Translations under genes and position numbers: made by a program | Notes under the pieces: generated by a model | What the model was told of the DNA's origin: nothing | What the model saw: only the letters and a program-made list of their open reading frames with translations | Databases searched by the model: none | Origin: Flammeovirgaceae bacterium UBA976 | GTDB lineage: Bacteria; Bacteroidota; Bacteroidia; Cytophagales; Cyclobacteriaceae | DNA length: 22,393 nt | Assembly: GCA_002292365.1 (NCBI GenBank) | Contig: DBBU01000048.1 | Location: 1-22,393, forward strand | Reading direction: 5' to 3' | Shown here: piece after piece, positions 7,561 through 14,461 of the stretch | Numbering within the stretch: position 1 is the first letter of the stretch | Layout of the letters: each line of letters opens with the position of its first letter

Positions 7561-8883
7561 CTATTTATGGATGGGCAAATATTCTTCTATTTCTAAGACT
7601 TGAAAGTTGCCTTTTTTATCCAACTCGGACAACCTTACTTTTTTCAGTTCATTAGTGAGCATCGGATCATATTTTGCTGTAACACGGACATAATTTTCTG
7701 TATAGCCTTGCATCTCTCCATCTTCCATGTGATCTTCAAATAAAACCGTTCTTATTTGATCTTTTTGGGTTTCGTAAAAATATCTCTTTTTCTTTTCAGA
7801 GAGTATTCTAAGCAAACGAGATCGATCCTGTCTTTCTTTTTGGGGTACTGGATCTGTAATGTTAAAGGCTCTTGTGTTTTCTCTTTCAGAATAAGTAAAT
7901 ACATGAAGATAAGAAACATCCAATTTACGTAGAAACTCATAAGTCTTTAAGTATTCTGCTTTCGTTTCACCCGGGAACCCTGTGATTACATCAATACCTA
8001 TACAGCAATCGGGCATAATGGCCTTGATTTTTTTAATACGTTCAGCATATAAAAGCGTATCATATCTTCTTTTCATATTATGCAATATGAGGTCACTTCC
8101 TGATTGAAGTGGAATATGAAAATGGGGAACAAACCTTTTCGATTGTGCTACAAAATCAATTATTTTCTCAGTTAATAAGTTGGGCTCTATCGAAGAGATT
8201 CTAAATCTATCAATCCCCTCAACATTGTCTAGTGCTTTAAGTAGATCGATGAATTTTTCTTTTCGCTTTCCTCCTTGAATGCCAAAATCCCCAATATTGA
8301 CTCCAGTCAGGACTATTTCTTTTACTTCTGATGCAGCAATTTGGTTGGCCTGGACAAGTATATTTTCGATAGATTCACTTCGGCTTTTACCTCTGGCTAA
8401 AGGAATGGTGCAGAAGGCACATTTGTAATTGCAGCCGTCTTGAACTTTAAGGAATGTTCGAGTTCTATCCCCATAAGAATGAGATGCATTAAAGATATCA
8501 GCAGTTTTGATTTCGGAAGTAAAAACTTGAGTTTTGGATTGAGGGATGAATTCCTCGATATAATCAAACATTCTAAATTTTTCAGCAGCACCCAAAATCG
8601 CATCAACTCCTATGATATTACTGATTTCTTTGGGTTTCAGTTGGGCATAGCAACCTATGATGGCTACAAAAGATTGAGGTGCAATTTTTTTAGCTTCACG
8701 AACTATTTTAGTACATTTTTTATCTGCATTGTCCGTTACAGAACAGGTATTGATGATGTATATATCCGGATCTTGATCAAAGGGTACTTTGCGATAGCCC
8801 CTGGCTTCAAAGGATCTTGCGATGGTTGATGTCTCTGAAAAATTCAACTTACAGCCCAGCGTATAGAAAGCAACTTTTTTCAT
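7561..8883 (-). CDS. mtaB: tRNA (N6-threonylcarbamoyladenosine(37)-C2)-methylthiotransferase MtaB
   Basis: The 440-residue protein is a radical-SAM methylthiotransferase that adds a methylthio group to t6A37 of tRNAs reading ANN codons. The N-terminal UPF0004 domain has its three auxiliary-cluster cysteines (Cys11 in TLGCKLN, Cys47 in INTCSVT, Cys78 in IGCYAQ). The radical SAM domain has CNYKCAFCTIPLARG (Cys151, 155, 158), followed by HFHIPLQSGSD and GIDVITGFPGE. The end (about 375-435) fits a TRAM RNA-binding domain. The motifs favour MtaB over MiaB and RimO, especially TLGCKLNFSE and the start of the SAM motif. It is the first gene of a four-gene minus-strand operon. A perfect TAnnTTTG promoter element (8891-8898) lies only seven bases before its ATG, suggesting a very short or absent mRNA leader. 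Confidence 0.94.
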   Translation of the reverse strand: MKKVAFYTLGCKLNFSETSTIARSFEARGYRKVPFDQDPDIYIINTCSVTDNADKKCTKIVREAKKIAPQSFVAIIGCYAQLKPKEISNIIGVDAILGAAEKFRMFDYIEEFIPQSKTQVFTSEIKTADIFNASHSYGDRTRTFLKVQDGCNYKCAFCTIPLARGKSRSESIENILVQANQIAASEVKEIVLTGVNIGDFGIQGGKRKEKFIDLLKALDNVEGIDRFRISSIEPNLLTEKIIDFVAQSKRFVPHFHIPLQSGSDLILHNMKRRYDTLLYAERIKKIKAIMPDCCIGIDVITGFPGETKAEYLKTYEFLRKLDVSYLHVFTYSERENTRAFNITDPVPQKERQDRSRLLRILSEKKKRYFYETQKDQIRTVLFEDHMEDGEMQGYTENYVRVTAKYDPMLTNELKKVRLSELDKKGNFQVLEIEEYLPIHK

Positions 8884-8890
8884 TCGAGTG

Positions 8891-8898
8891 CAAATATA
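8891..8898 (-). promoter_or_regulatory. Bacteroidota -7 promoter element for mtaB
   Basis: Read on the minus strand this is TATATTTG, an exact match to the Bacteroidota primary-sigma -7 consensus TAnnTTTG. Seven bases separate it from the mtaB ATG, so transcription would begin almost at the start codon. No clear TTTG -33 element is seen at the usual distance upstream, which lowers confidence. Confidence 0.45.
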
Positions 8899-8996
8899 AT
8901 CAGTGAATAGGAGTTCGACTAGGATATATATAGAGCATTCTCTAATTGAAATAAAAAATTTACGAAAGCCTTTATTTAATGAAATATTCTGATGAA

Positions 8997-9662
8997 CTAT
9001 AAATTCGCATTGAAAGCGTAGGAAAGGATATTTGCGCCCATCTTCAGTGCCTTTAACCTTACATCTGCAGGATCATTATGTATGGAGGCATCTTCCCAAC
9101 CATTGCCTAGATCACATTCATAGGTATAAAAAACAACTAGTTTGCCTTCATGGATTATCCCAAAACCTTGTGGGGGCTGCCCATCATGTTGGTGTATTTT
9201 AGGAAGACCACTATCAAAATCATAATATTGATGGTAGATTTCGTGATTAAAAGGCAATTCTACCCACTCGTTCTTTGGAAATATTTTTTTAATTTCTAGT
9301 CGAATGAAGGGGTCTAAGCCATAATTATCATCAATGTGAAGGAAGCCACCGGAAGTCAGATATTTCCTAAGATTGCTGGATTGGATAGCATTGAAATCGA
9401 CATTCCCATGACCCGTCATGTAAATATAGGGATACAAAAACAGATCAGGGCTACCAGCATCCACTTCATCTTCATTTTTGAACAAATCCGTTTTTATATT
9501 TTTATTCGTGAAGGCGATCAAATTTGGGAGTGCGGTTCTGTTTGCATACCAATCACCGCCACCATCATATTTTAACCGGGCAATTTTTATTTCTTGAGCA
9601 AGTGAAAGCCGAGCAGATAAAATGACAAGGAAGATCACTCCATAGATAGTTCTTTTTTCCAT
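8997..9662 (-). CDS. DUF4159 domain-containing exported protein
   Basis: The 221-residue protein matches the DUF4159 family: after a signal peptide (about residues 1-22, ending LSLAQ) comes the family start IKIARLKYDGGGDWYANRTALPNL, then YPYIYMTGHGNVDF, the LTSGGFLHIDDNYGLD segment, and FYTYECDLGNGWEDASIHNDP near the end. The family has a glutamine-amidotransferase/flavodoxin-like fold and no proven activity; it is often found near aerotolerance-type (Bat/MoxR) genes, which are not present here. It is probably periplasmic. Its ATG follows the stop of the upstream HAD phosphatase gene with no intervening base (9662/9663), so the two are very likely translated from one message. After its end, 113 bases separate it from mtaB, which seems to have its own promoter. 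Confidence 0.88.
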   Translation of the reverse strand: MEKRTIYGVIFLVILSARLSLAQEIKIARLKYDGGGDWYANRTALPNLIAFTNKNIKTDLFKNEDEVDAGSPDLFLYPYIYMTGHGNVDFNAIQSSNLRKYLTSGGFLHIDDNYGLDPFIRLEIKKIFPKNEWVELPFNHEIYHQYYDFDSGLPKIHQHDGQPPQGFGIIHEGKLVVFYTYECDLGNGWEDASIHNDPADVRLKALKMGANILSYAFNANL

Positions 9663-10319
9663 TTAAAATAAATCATACAACATCTGAACATCGATCTCAG
9701 AAAAGTCATTGATGACCAGGTCAGCATTTATTGCTTTTCTTTCATGCGAAGTGGCCAAAGCTATTACTTTTGATCCTGCCGCTTTTCCGGCCTCAATTCC
9801 TGCGAGGGCATCCTCAAACACAATACACTGTTCATTAGGCAATCCAATAGACTGGGCACATTTTTTATATATATCTGGATGGGGCTTTCCCTTGGTTACC
9901 GATCGATCATCAAGAATCGTTTTAAAATAATGACCGATGCCCAGTCCGTTAATGGTAAAACTGACATTTTCTTCAGGAGCACTGGTGCCTATACACATAG
10001 GAATTTTGTGTTCTTGTGCATTACTTAGGAAGCCCCACAATCCTTTAGTAGGCGTTAAGAAAGGTTGGTATAAATTACGATAGAAGGCTTCTTTTTCTAT
10101 TCCAATTTTTTTTACTTCTTCGGCTGAAGCATCTTTTTGGAGAAACCTGACGACTTCTCCGATCGTTCTGCCATTCATATGATTCCGATAATCCTCTTCA
10201 TTTAGATTTAGGTTATAATTTTTTGCCAACACTTGCCAAGATTTGTAGTGAAATATATGATTATCAACAATGACTCCATCCATATCGAAGACCAATCCAA
10301 TTTTTTTTGTCTTATGCAT
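9663..10319 (-). CDS. HAD-superfamily phosphatase, beta-phosphoglucomutase-like (subfamily IA)
   Basis: The 218-residue protein is a cytoplasmic haloacid-dehalogenase hydrolase. Motif I is FDMDGVIVDN (nucleophile Asp12, general acid Asp14), motif II lies in CIGTSAPEEN, motif III is the lysine in KGKPHPD, and motif IV is FEDALAGIEAG. An alpha-helical cap is inserted after motif I (about residues 20-85), as in beta-phosphoglucomutase and sugar-phosphate phosphatases. Hydrolysis of a small sugar phosphate or phosphoglucomutase activity are both possible; sequence alone does not separate them. It begins with ATG at 10319 after a 654-base stretch without a clear gene and is directly joined to the DUF4159 gene. 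A TAGGTTTG element at 10614-10621 (minus strand) is far upstream and may be coincidental. Confidence 0.92.
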   Translation of the reverse strand: MHKTKKIGLVFDMDGVIVDNHIFHYKSWQVLAKNYNLNLNEEDYRNHMNGRTIGEVVRFLQKDASAEEVKKIGIEKEAFYRNLYQPFLTPTKGLWGFLSNAQEHKIPMCIGTSAPEENVSFTINGLGIGHYFKTILDDRSVTKGKPHPDIYKKCAQSIGLPNEQCIVFEDALAGIEAGKAAGSKVIALATSHERKAINADLVINDFSEIDVQMLYDLF

Positions 10320-10973
10320 TTTTTGAGCTTTTTAGATGAGTGATAAGGGTGGCGCTAGAAGTTTAGCTCAACTTATTAATGTTAAATAAATGAATTTTAT
10401 ATCTTAATCAATTTAGAAAGTAATCTGCTTATTACGCAATAATAGGGACTTTTTTGCTCTTTTCAAAGCACGTATGGAAGATTGCTAGAACGATTAGTTT
10501 AAGTCGATTTTAATGTCAAAACCTCATTATTTTTCCTCTTTTATTTAGTCTTTTTTCGAGCTTCTCATGCCATTGTATACAAGTTAAATAATGTTTAATG
10601 CTTGAAAAATAGGCAAACCTAGAGTTGTGATTATATGTATATTGAACTGAAAGAATCTTTGGTGTTTTTTTCTATCTACTTTTTACTCCTCCACGAAAGC
10701 TTTTTTGTATCATGATATTCTCTTTAACAGTATCTACTGCACTTACTTATTGGTAAAATAAATAAAACAACTAGCCTTGGCACAGGATTTCATTTATGGA
10801 TCATGATGGCATAATTATCTTTAACAGTTTTGGATTTACATAGATGTGATAATAAAATTACCAACATTTCTTCAGAAACTTTACTTGTAAATAATCTTTG
10901 ATGGCTCAAAGCGATGCAAATAGAGCCAATTAGAACAAGCCATTTTTATAGCCAGTTGCTGTAGCATATATGT
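10320..10973. other. 654-base stretch without a convincing gene; possible interrupted small frame and a repeated motif
   Basis: No RNA gene or known protein is seen. On the minus strand a frame runs from an ATG at 10713 to a TGA at 10516 and is broken only by a TAG at 10672-10674; the part after the TAG (about 51 codons) contains a protein-like run, FAYFSSIKHYLTCIQWHEK, followed by LEKRLNKRG, so it may be a relic. The motif ATCATGAT followed by TCTTTAACAGT appears twice (10709-10731 and 10800-10828), with 4- and 10-base gaps. A TAnnTTTG match (TAGGTTTG, minus strand) lies at 10614-10621. Confidence 0.45.
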
Positions 10974-12221
10974 CTACTCCAATATTTGATCAACAACTTC
11001 ATAACCCGATAGTATAGCACTTTGAACAGAGCCGCGTATTATATAAAACTCTTGAAAGGGTGCAATTCCGTGAGCATTATAAGTTTCTCCAGCGAAATAT
11101 ACTTTGTCATCAAGAGAGTCATTTAAGTTTTTAGATGATTTCTCAAAATCAGATGTCCAAGTTCCTTGTGTATATGTGTGTTGACCCCAATCTTCGTATA
11201 TGTAAGATCCCAGATAATTTTGAGAGGCAAGTCCGTCAAAATAACCATCTAACTCTTGAATTACAGAGTCTACAATTGCATCTGAATTGCCCAATAAATA
11301 ATATTCTTGAGCTGAAATACCTGTAGACAATAACCCTAAAACATGATCTTGCGATTCCTTTCCATAAGCAGCATCATAAATGGTTTTTTCTCCACTTCTT
11401 GTTTCAAATGAAATAACATCTGGATAGAATTTATCAGAAAACTTCATAAACAACTTAAATCCAGGCAAAAATTCAACGTCTTGTAGTGCACTGATTTTTT
11501 TCTCAGGTAGTGGAGGATTAAAAGAAATAACGTTGGACCTAAGTACACCTATAGAAACAGTTAAAATCACTTTATCAGCTTGATATTCCGTGCCATTTTC
11601 TGTGGTTAATACTACTTGACTTCCCGTGTAGTTTATAGTTGTAATCCTAGCATTATAGATAATATTTTGCTCGACACTTTGAGCAAAATTCTCATTAATA
11701 AAATCATACCACGTAGTCCTCTTAAATTTATATTCTTTTATATAACCTGCATAATAATCTACCATTTCTTGATTTGGAATTTGCACAATGAGATCATCAA
11801 CTACCTGCTGAACATTCATAGGTTGATATGAAATAGTTTCAACGTTTGGTTCATTTCCTGGTTGATTTATTAAATAGTTCAAAATCGATTTATCTTCATG
11901 AATCCATTCAGCACCTAAATCGATAGGAAAATCTGCAAAATTTTCATTTTTTTGGATCCTACCACCAAGTTTGTCAGTTGCTTCTAATATTTGATAGCTA
12001 ATTCCTTCCTCTTCCAATTTTTTGGCAGCAGCTAATCCGGAAGCTCCCGCACCTATGATAATTACATTTCCTTGAAACTCATTTTCGATTTTTCCTTGAA
12101 GCTCGTTTTCGGTATTTCCAGAAGCATTTAGATTTTCATCTTTATTACAAGCCATAAATGAAAATGGAAGAACAAGGAATAATAATGTAAGGAGAGATTT
12201 AATTTTCATTAGTCTTTTCAT
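10974..12221 (-). CDS. FAD-dependent flavin amine oxidase, predicted lipoprotein
   Basis: The 415-residue protein has a complete flavin monoamine oxidase layout. The Rossmann FAD motif is VIIIGAGASGLAAAKKL (GxGxxG about 57-62) with the ribose-binding glutamate near 80 and LGGRI at about 85-89. LGAEWIH follows, and the C-terminal FAD-binding VYFAGETYN plus a final GSVQSAILSG helix are present. Such enzymes oxidise amines or polyamines with release of hydrogen peroxide; the substrate here is unknown. Unusually, the N-terminus is a lipoprotein signal: a basic start, a hydrophobic stretch, and PFSFMAC with Cys25 as the expected lipidation site. The residues after it (NKDEN) resemble the lipoprotein export signal that sends Bacteroidota lipoproteins to the cell surface. 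A 24-base tandem duplication (12071-12118) encodes two copies of about eight residues in the linker. It lies 81 bases downstream of a Crp-like regulator on the same strand. Confidence 0.88.
   Translation of the reverse strand: MKRLMKIKSLLTLLFLVLPFSFMACNKDENLNASGNTENELQGKIENEFQGNVIIIGAGASGLAAAKKLEEEGISYQILEATDKLGGRIQKNENFADFPIDLGAEWIHEDKSILNYLINQPGNEPNVETISYQPMNVQQVVDDLIVQIPNQEMVDYYAGYIKEYKFKRTTWYDFINENFAQSVEQNIIYNARITTINYTGSQVVLTTENGTEYQADKVILTVSIGVLRSNVISFNPPLPEKKISALQDVEFLPGFKLFMKFSDKFYPDVISFETRSGEKTIYDAAYGKESQDHVLGLLSTGISAQEYYLLGNSDAIVDSVIQELDGYFDGLASQNYLGSYIYEDWGQHTYTQGTWTSDFEKSSKNLNDSLDDKVYFAGETYNAHGIAPFQEFYIIRGSVQSAILSGYEVVDQILE
12071..12118 (-). repeat. 24-base tandem duplication (two copies) in the amine oxidase linker
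   Basis: Bases 12071-12094 and 12095-12118 match at 20 of 24 positions by eye. Read on the minus strand each copy encodes about eight residues of the form ENE(L/F)QG(K/N), placed between the lipidated cysteine and the FAD domain. Reading frame is kept. It looks like a slipped-strand duplication that lengthens a flexible tether. Confidence 0.75.
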
Positions 12222-12302
12222 CTATAAAGATTTTTTTTAATCATCAAGACACAAGATTAATTGATTCTTTTCTGAACTCATTTGACATTTATCACAAAGC
12301 AA

Positions 12303-12869
12303 TTACTTAGACCTTATTCTACTCAACGTTTCTCTAGTTACACCTAGATATGATGCGACATCAGTAAGGGAAACTTTTTGAAATATTTCTGGAGTAGATT
12401 CATAAAGTACTTTACAGCGGTTTTTACTGGTCATGAACTGCAATTGATAGAGTCTTTCCTCAAGAAATAGGGTATGTTTTATGATAATACTATTCATCAG
12501 GTGACTAATGGATAAATCTGTTAGTGTTAGCACTTTTATTTTTTCGATATTGAATTTTATCAATTCTGAATCCTCTAATAATTCAATCGTTTCTTTTGAG
12601 GGTAAGCCTTCGTATGTTGTAATTGTTCCAACAACTTCATTTTTGAATGCGAACCACATGCATACTTCTCTTGACTCTTTTGAATAGTAAGATTTGACAC
12701 CTCCTTTTAAGATTAAGTAGAAATAACGATGTCTCTTTCCTTCAGAAATTAATTTTGTACCCTTGGTAGATTTCAAATATGAAGCATGCTTTATAAAGGC
12801 ATCTAGAGACTCTTCCTTTAGATTTGGGAAGTATGATTTCACTATTTCTTGGATTTCTGACTCATACAT
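12303..12869 (-). CDS. Crp/Fnr family transcriptional regulator
   Basis: The 188-residue protein has an N-terminal cyclic-nucleotide-binding-like beta barrel (about 20-115: GTKLISEGKRHRYFYLILKGGVKSYY), a long connecting helix (about 118-145), and a C-terminal winged helix-turn-helix (about 165-187: VSLTDVASYLGVTRETLSRIRSK). It acts in the cytoplasm as a DNA-binding regulator. The residues that bind cAMP in E. coli Crp are not evident and there is no Fnr cysteine set, so a different or no ligand is likely, as for many Bacteroidota members. It is divergent from guaA with 62 bases between starts and is followed 81 bases later by the amine oxidase gene, which it may regulate. The wing ends shortly after the recognition helix, giving a protein near the short end for the family. 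A near-match TAATTTTA promoter element lies just upstream on its strand. Confidence 0.9.
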   Translation of the reverse strand: MYESEIQEIVKSYFPNLKEESLDAFIKHASYLKSTKGTKLISEGKRHRYFYLILKGGVKSYYSKESREVCMWFAFKNEVVGTITTYEGLPSKETIELLEDSELIKFNIEKIKVLTLTDLSISHLMNSIIIKHTLFLEERLYQLQFMTSKNRCKVLYESTPEIFQKVSLTDVASYLGVTRETLSRIRSK

Positions 12870-12919
12870 TTTTTTTCTGCTAAAATTATACTGGGACTTT
12901 TATGCTGATTAGATTCTAT

Positions 12920-12927
12920 TAAGTTTG
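12920..12927 (+). promoter_or_regulatory. Bacteroidota -7 promoter element for guaA
   Basis: TAAGTTTG is an exact TAnnTTTG match and ends four bases before the guaA ATG (12932). Known spacing from this element to the transcript start would place initiation at or next to the ATG, implying a leaderless message. The -33 region at the right distance is only T-rich (CTTTTA), not a clean TTTG. Confidence 0.45.
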
Positions 12928-12931
12928 CAAC

Positions 12932-14461
12932 ATGTTAGATAAAATCTTGATCATTGATTTTGGTTCCCAATATACACAATTGATTGCTCGAAGAGTTCGG
13001 GAATTAAATGTATACTGTGAAATTCATCCTTTTAATAAATCAAGTGAAGTGGCTCTTGACAGTTTCATTGGCGTTATTTTATCGGGAAGTCCTTGTTCTG
13101 TTTTGGATGAAGAGGCACCGGATGTGGCGCTTGATATTTTTGGAAATTTACCTTTATTGGGTGTTTGTTATGGAGCCCAATTGTTAGCTAAAAAAATGGG
13201 AGGAAAAGTAGCTAAATCATTGCATAGAGAATATGGACGTGCCAAGTTGAATCAACTGTCGGATGTAACAGATTTATTGAGTCAAGTTAATGTTGGCAGT
13301 ACGGTATGGATGTCTCATGGAGATACCATCGTGGAGTTACCTCAAGTATTTGAACAAATAGCCTCTACTGAAAACATCCCTGTTGCAGCCTTTAAATGGA
13401 AGGATAGATCTGTTTATGGCATTCAATTCCATCCAGAGGTGACGCATTCTGAACAAGGTAAACAGCTGATTGAAAATTTCATTGTAAAGATATGTGGGGC
13501 GAGTCAATCATGGACTCCAGATCATTTCGCAGAGTCTACTATAGAGAAATTAAAAGAAAAATTAGGTAATGATCAGGTCGTTATGGGGTTGTCAGGAGGT
13601 GTGGATAGTTCGGTTGCTGCCGTACTGATAGACAAAGCCATTGGTGAGAATCTATATTGCATATTTGTAGACAACGGCTTGCTTCGAAAAAACGAATTTG
13701 AGGAAGTACTTAGTTCATACAAAGAATTGGGTTTGAATGTTAAAGGCGTTGATGCTAAATCATTGTTCTATGACGCACTGAAAGGTTTGGAAGAGCCTGA
13801 GGCCAAACGAAAAGCCATTGGACGTGTATTTATTGAGGTCTTTGAGCAAGAAGCTAAAAAGATTAATAATGTTAAATGGCTCGGTCAAGGAACAATTTAT
13901 CCTGACGTCATAGAGTCCGTTTCCGTAAATGGGACTTCGGTAACCATCAAATCACATCATAATGTCGGTGGCTTGCCAGAAAAAATGGATTTAAAGGTAT
14001 TGGAACCCTTAAATACTCTGTTTAAGGACGAAGTGCGAAAGGTTGGGGCCACCCTCAATATCTCAAAAGAGATCTTAAGTAGGCATCCTTTTCCGGGACC
14101 AGGATTAGGCATTCGTATTTTGGGTAGTATCAATGCTGAAAAAGTAAATATCCTTCAGCAGGTTGATCATATTTTCATTCAAGGTCTCAAAGATGAAGGT
14201 CTCTATCATCAGGTCTGGCAGGCAGGGGCGATGTTGCTTCCAGTTCAGTCTGTTGGGGTGATGGGTGATGAGCGGACTTACGAGCAGGTAGTCGCATTAA
14301 GGGCAGTATCTAGCTTAGATGGCATGACTGCAGATTGGTGTTATTTGCCGTATGAATTTCTGGGTCGCATGTCTAATCATATTATAAATAAAGTGAAGGG
14401 AGTAAATAGGGTGGTATACGACATCTCTTCTAAACCACCCGCAACCATAGAGTGGGAGTAA
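12932..14461 (+). CDS. guaA: GMP synthase (glutamine-hydrolysing)
   Basis: The 509-residue protein makes GMP from XMP, ATP and glutamine in the last step of guanine nucleotide synthesis in the cytoplasm. The class I glutamine amidotransferase domain (about 1-190) has its nucleophile Cys79 in [10 protein letters not shown] and the His167/Glu169 pair in [11 protein letters not shown]. The ATP pyrophosphatase domain has the P-loop [12 protein letters not shown] (about 219-230). The dimerisation domain includes [15 protein letters not shown] and ends with the standard [10 protein letters not shown]. Length and all motifs are intact. The start [22 protein letters not shown] is the expected N-terminus, so the short distance to the promoter element is not a start-site mistake. 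It is the first gene of a plus-strand unit with the TPR/PBP protein and hemL. Confidence 0.97.
   Translation: MLDKILIIDFGSQYTQLIARRVRELNVYCEIHPFNKSSEVALDSFIGVILSGSPCSVLDEEAPDVALDIFGNLPLLGVCYGAQLLAKKMGGKVAKSLHREYGRAKLNQLSDVTDLLSQVNVGSTVWMSHGDTIVELPQVFEQIASTENIPVAAFKWKDRSVYGIQFHPEVTHSEQGKQLIENFIVKICGASQSWTPDHFAESTIEKLKEKLGNDQVVMGLSGGVDSSVAAVLIDKAIGENLYCIFVDNGLLRKNEFEEVLSSYKELGLNVKGVDAKSLFYDALKGLEEPEAKRKAIGRVFIEVFEQEAKKINNVKWLGQGTIYPDVIESVSVNGTSVTIKSHHNVGGLPEKMDLKVLEPLNTLFKDEVRKVGATLNISKEILSRHPFPGPGLGIRILGSINAEKVNILQQVDHIFIQGLKDEGLYHQVWQAGAMLLPVQSVGVMGDERTYEQVVALRAVSSLDGMTADWCYLPYEFLGRMSNHIINKVKGVNRVVYDISSKPPATIEWE

Noticed and set aside
10320..10973. tRNA or other structured RNA in the long gap before the HAD gene
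   Set aside because: No cloverleaf with a GTTCGA-type arm and no riboswitch-like paired elements were found; some GTTTAGCTCA-like text near 10361 has no matching stems.
14452..14460. GTG at 14452 as the start of the TPR/PBP protein
   Set aside because: The ATG at 14461 overlaps the guaA stop as TAATG, a common coupling arrangement, and gives a clean signal peptide. The GTG adds only three residues.
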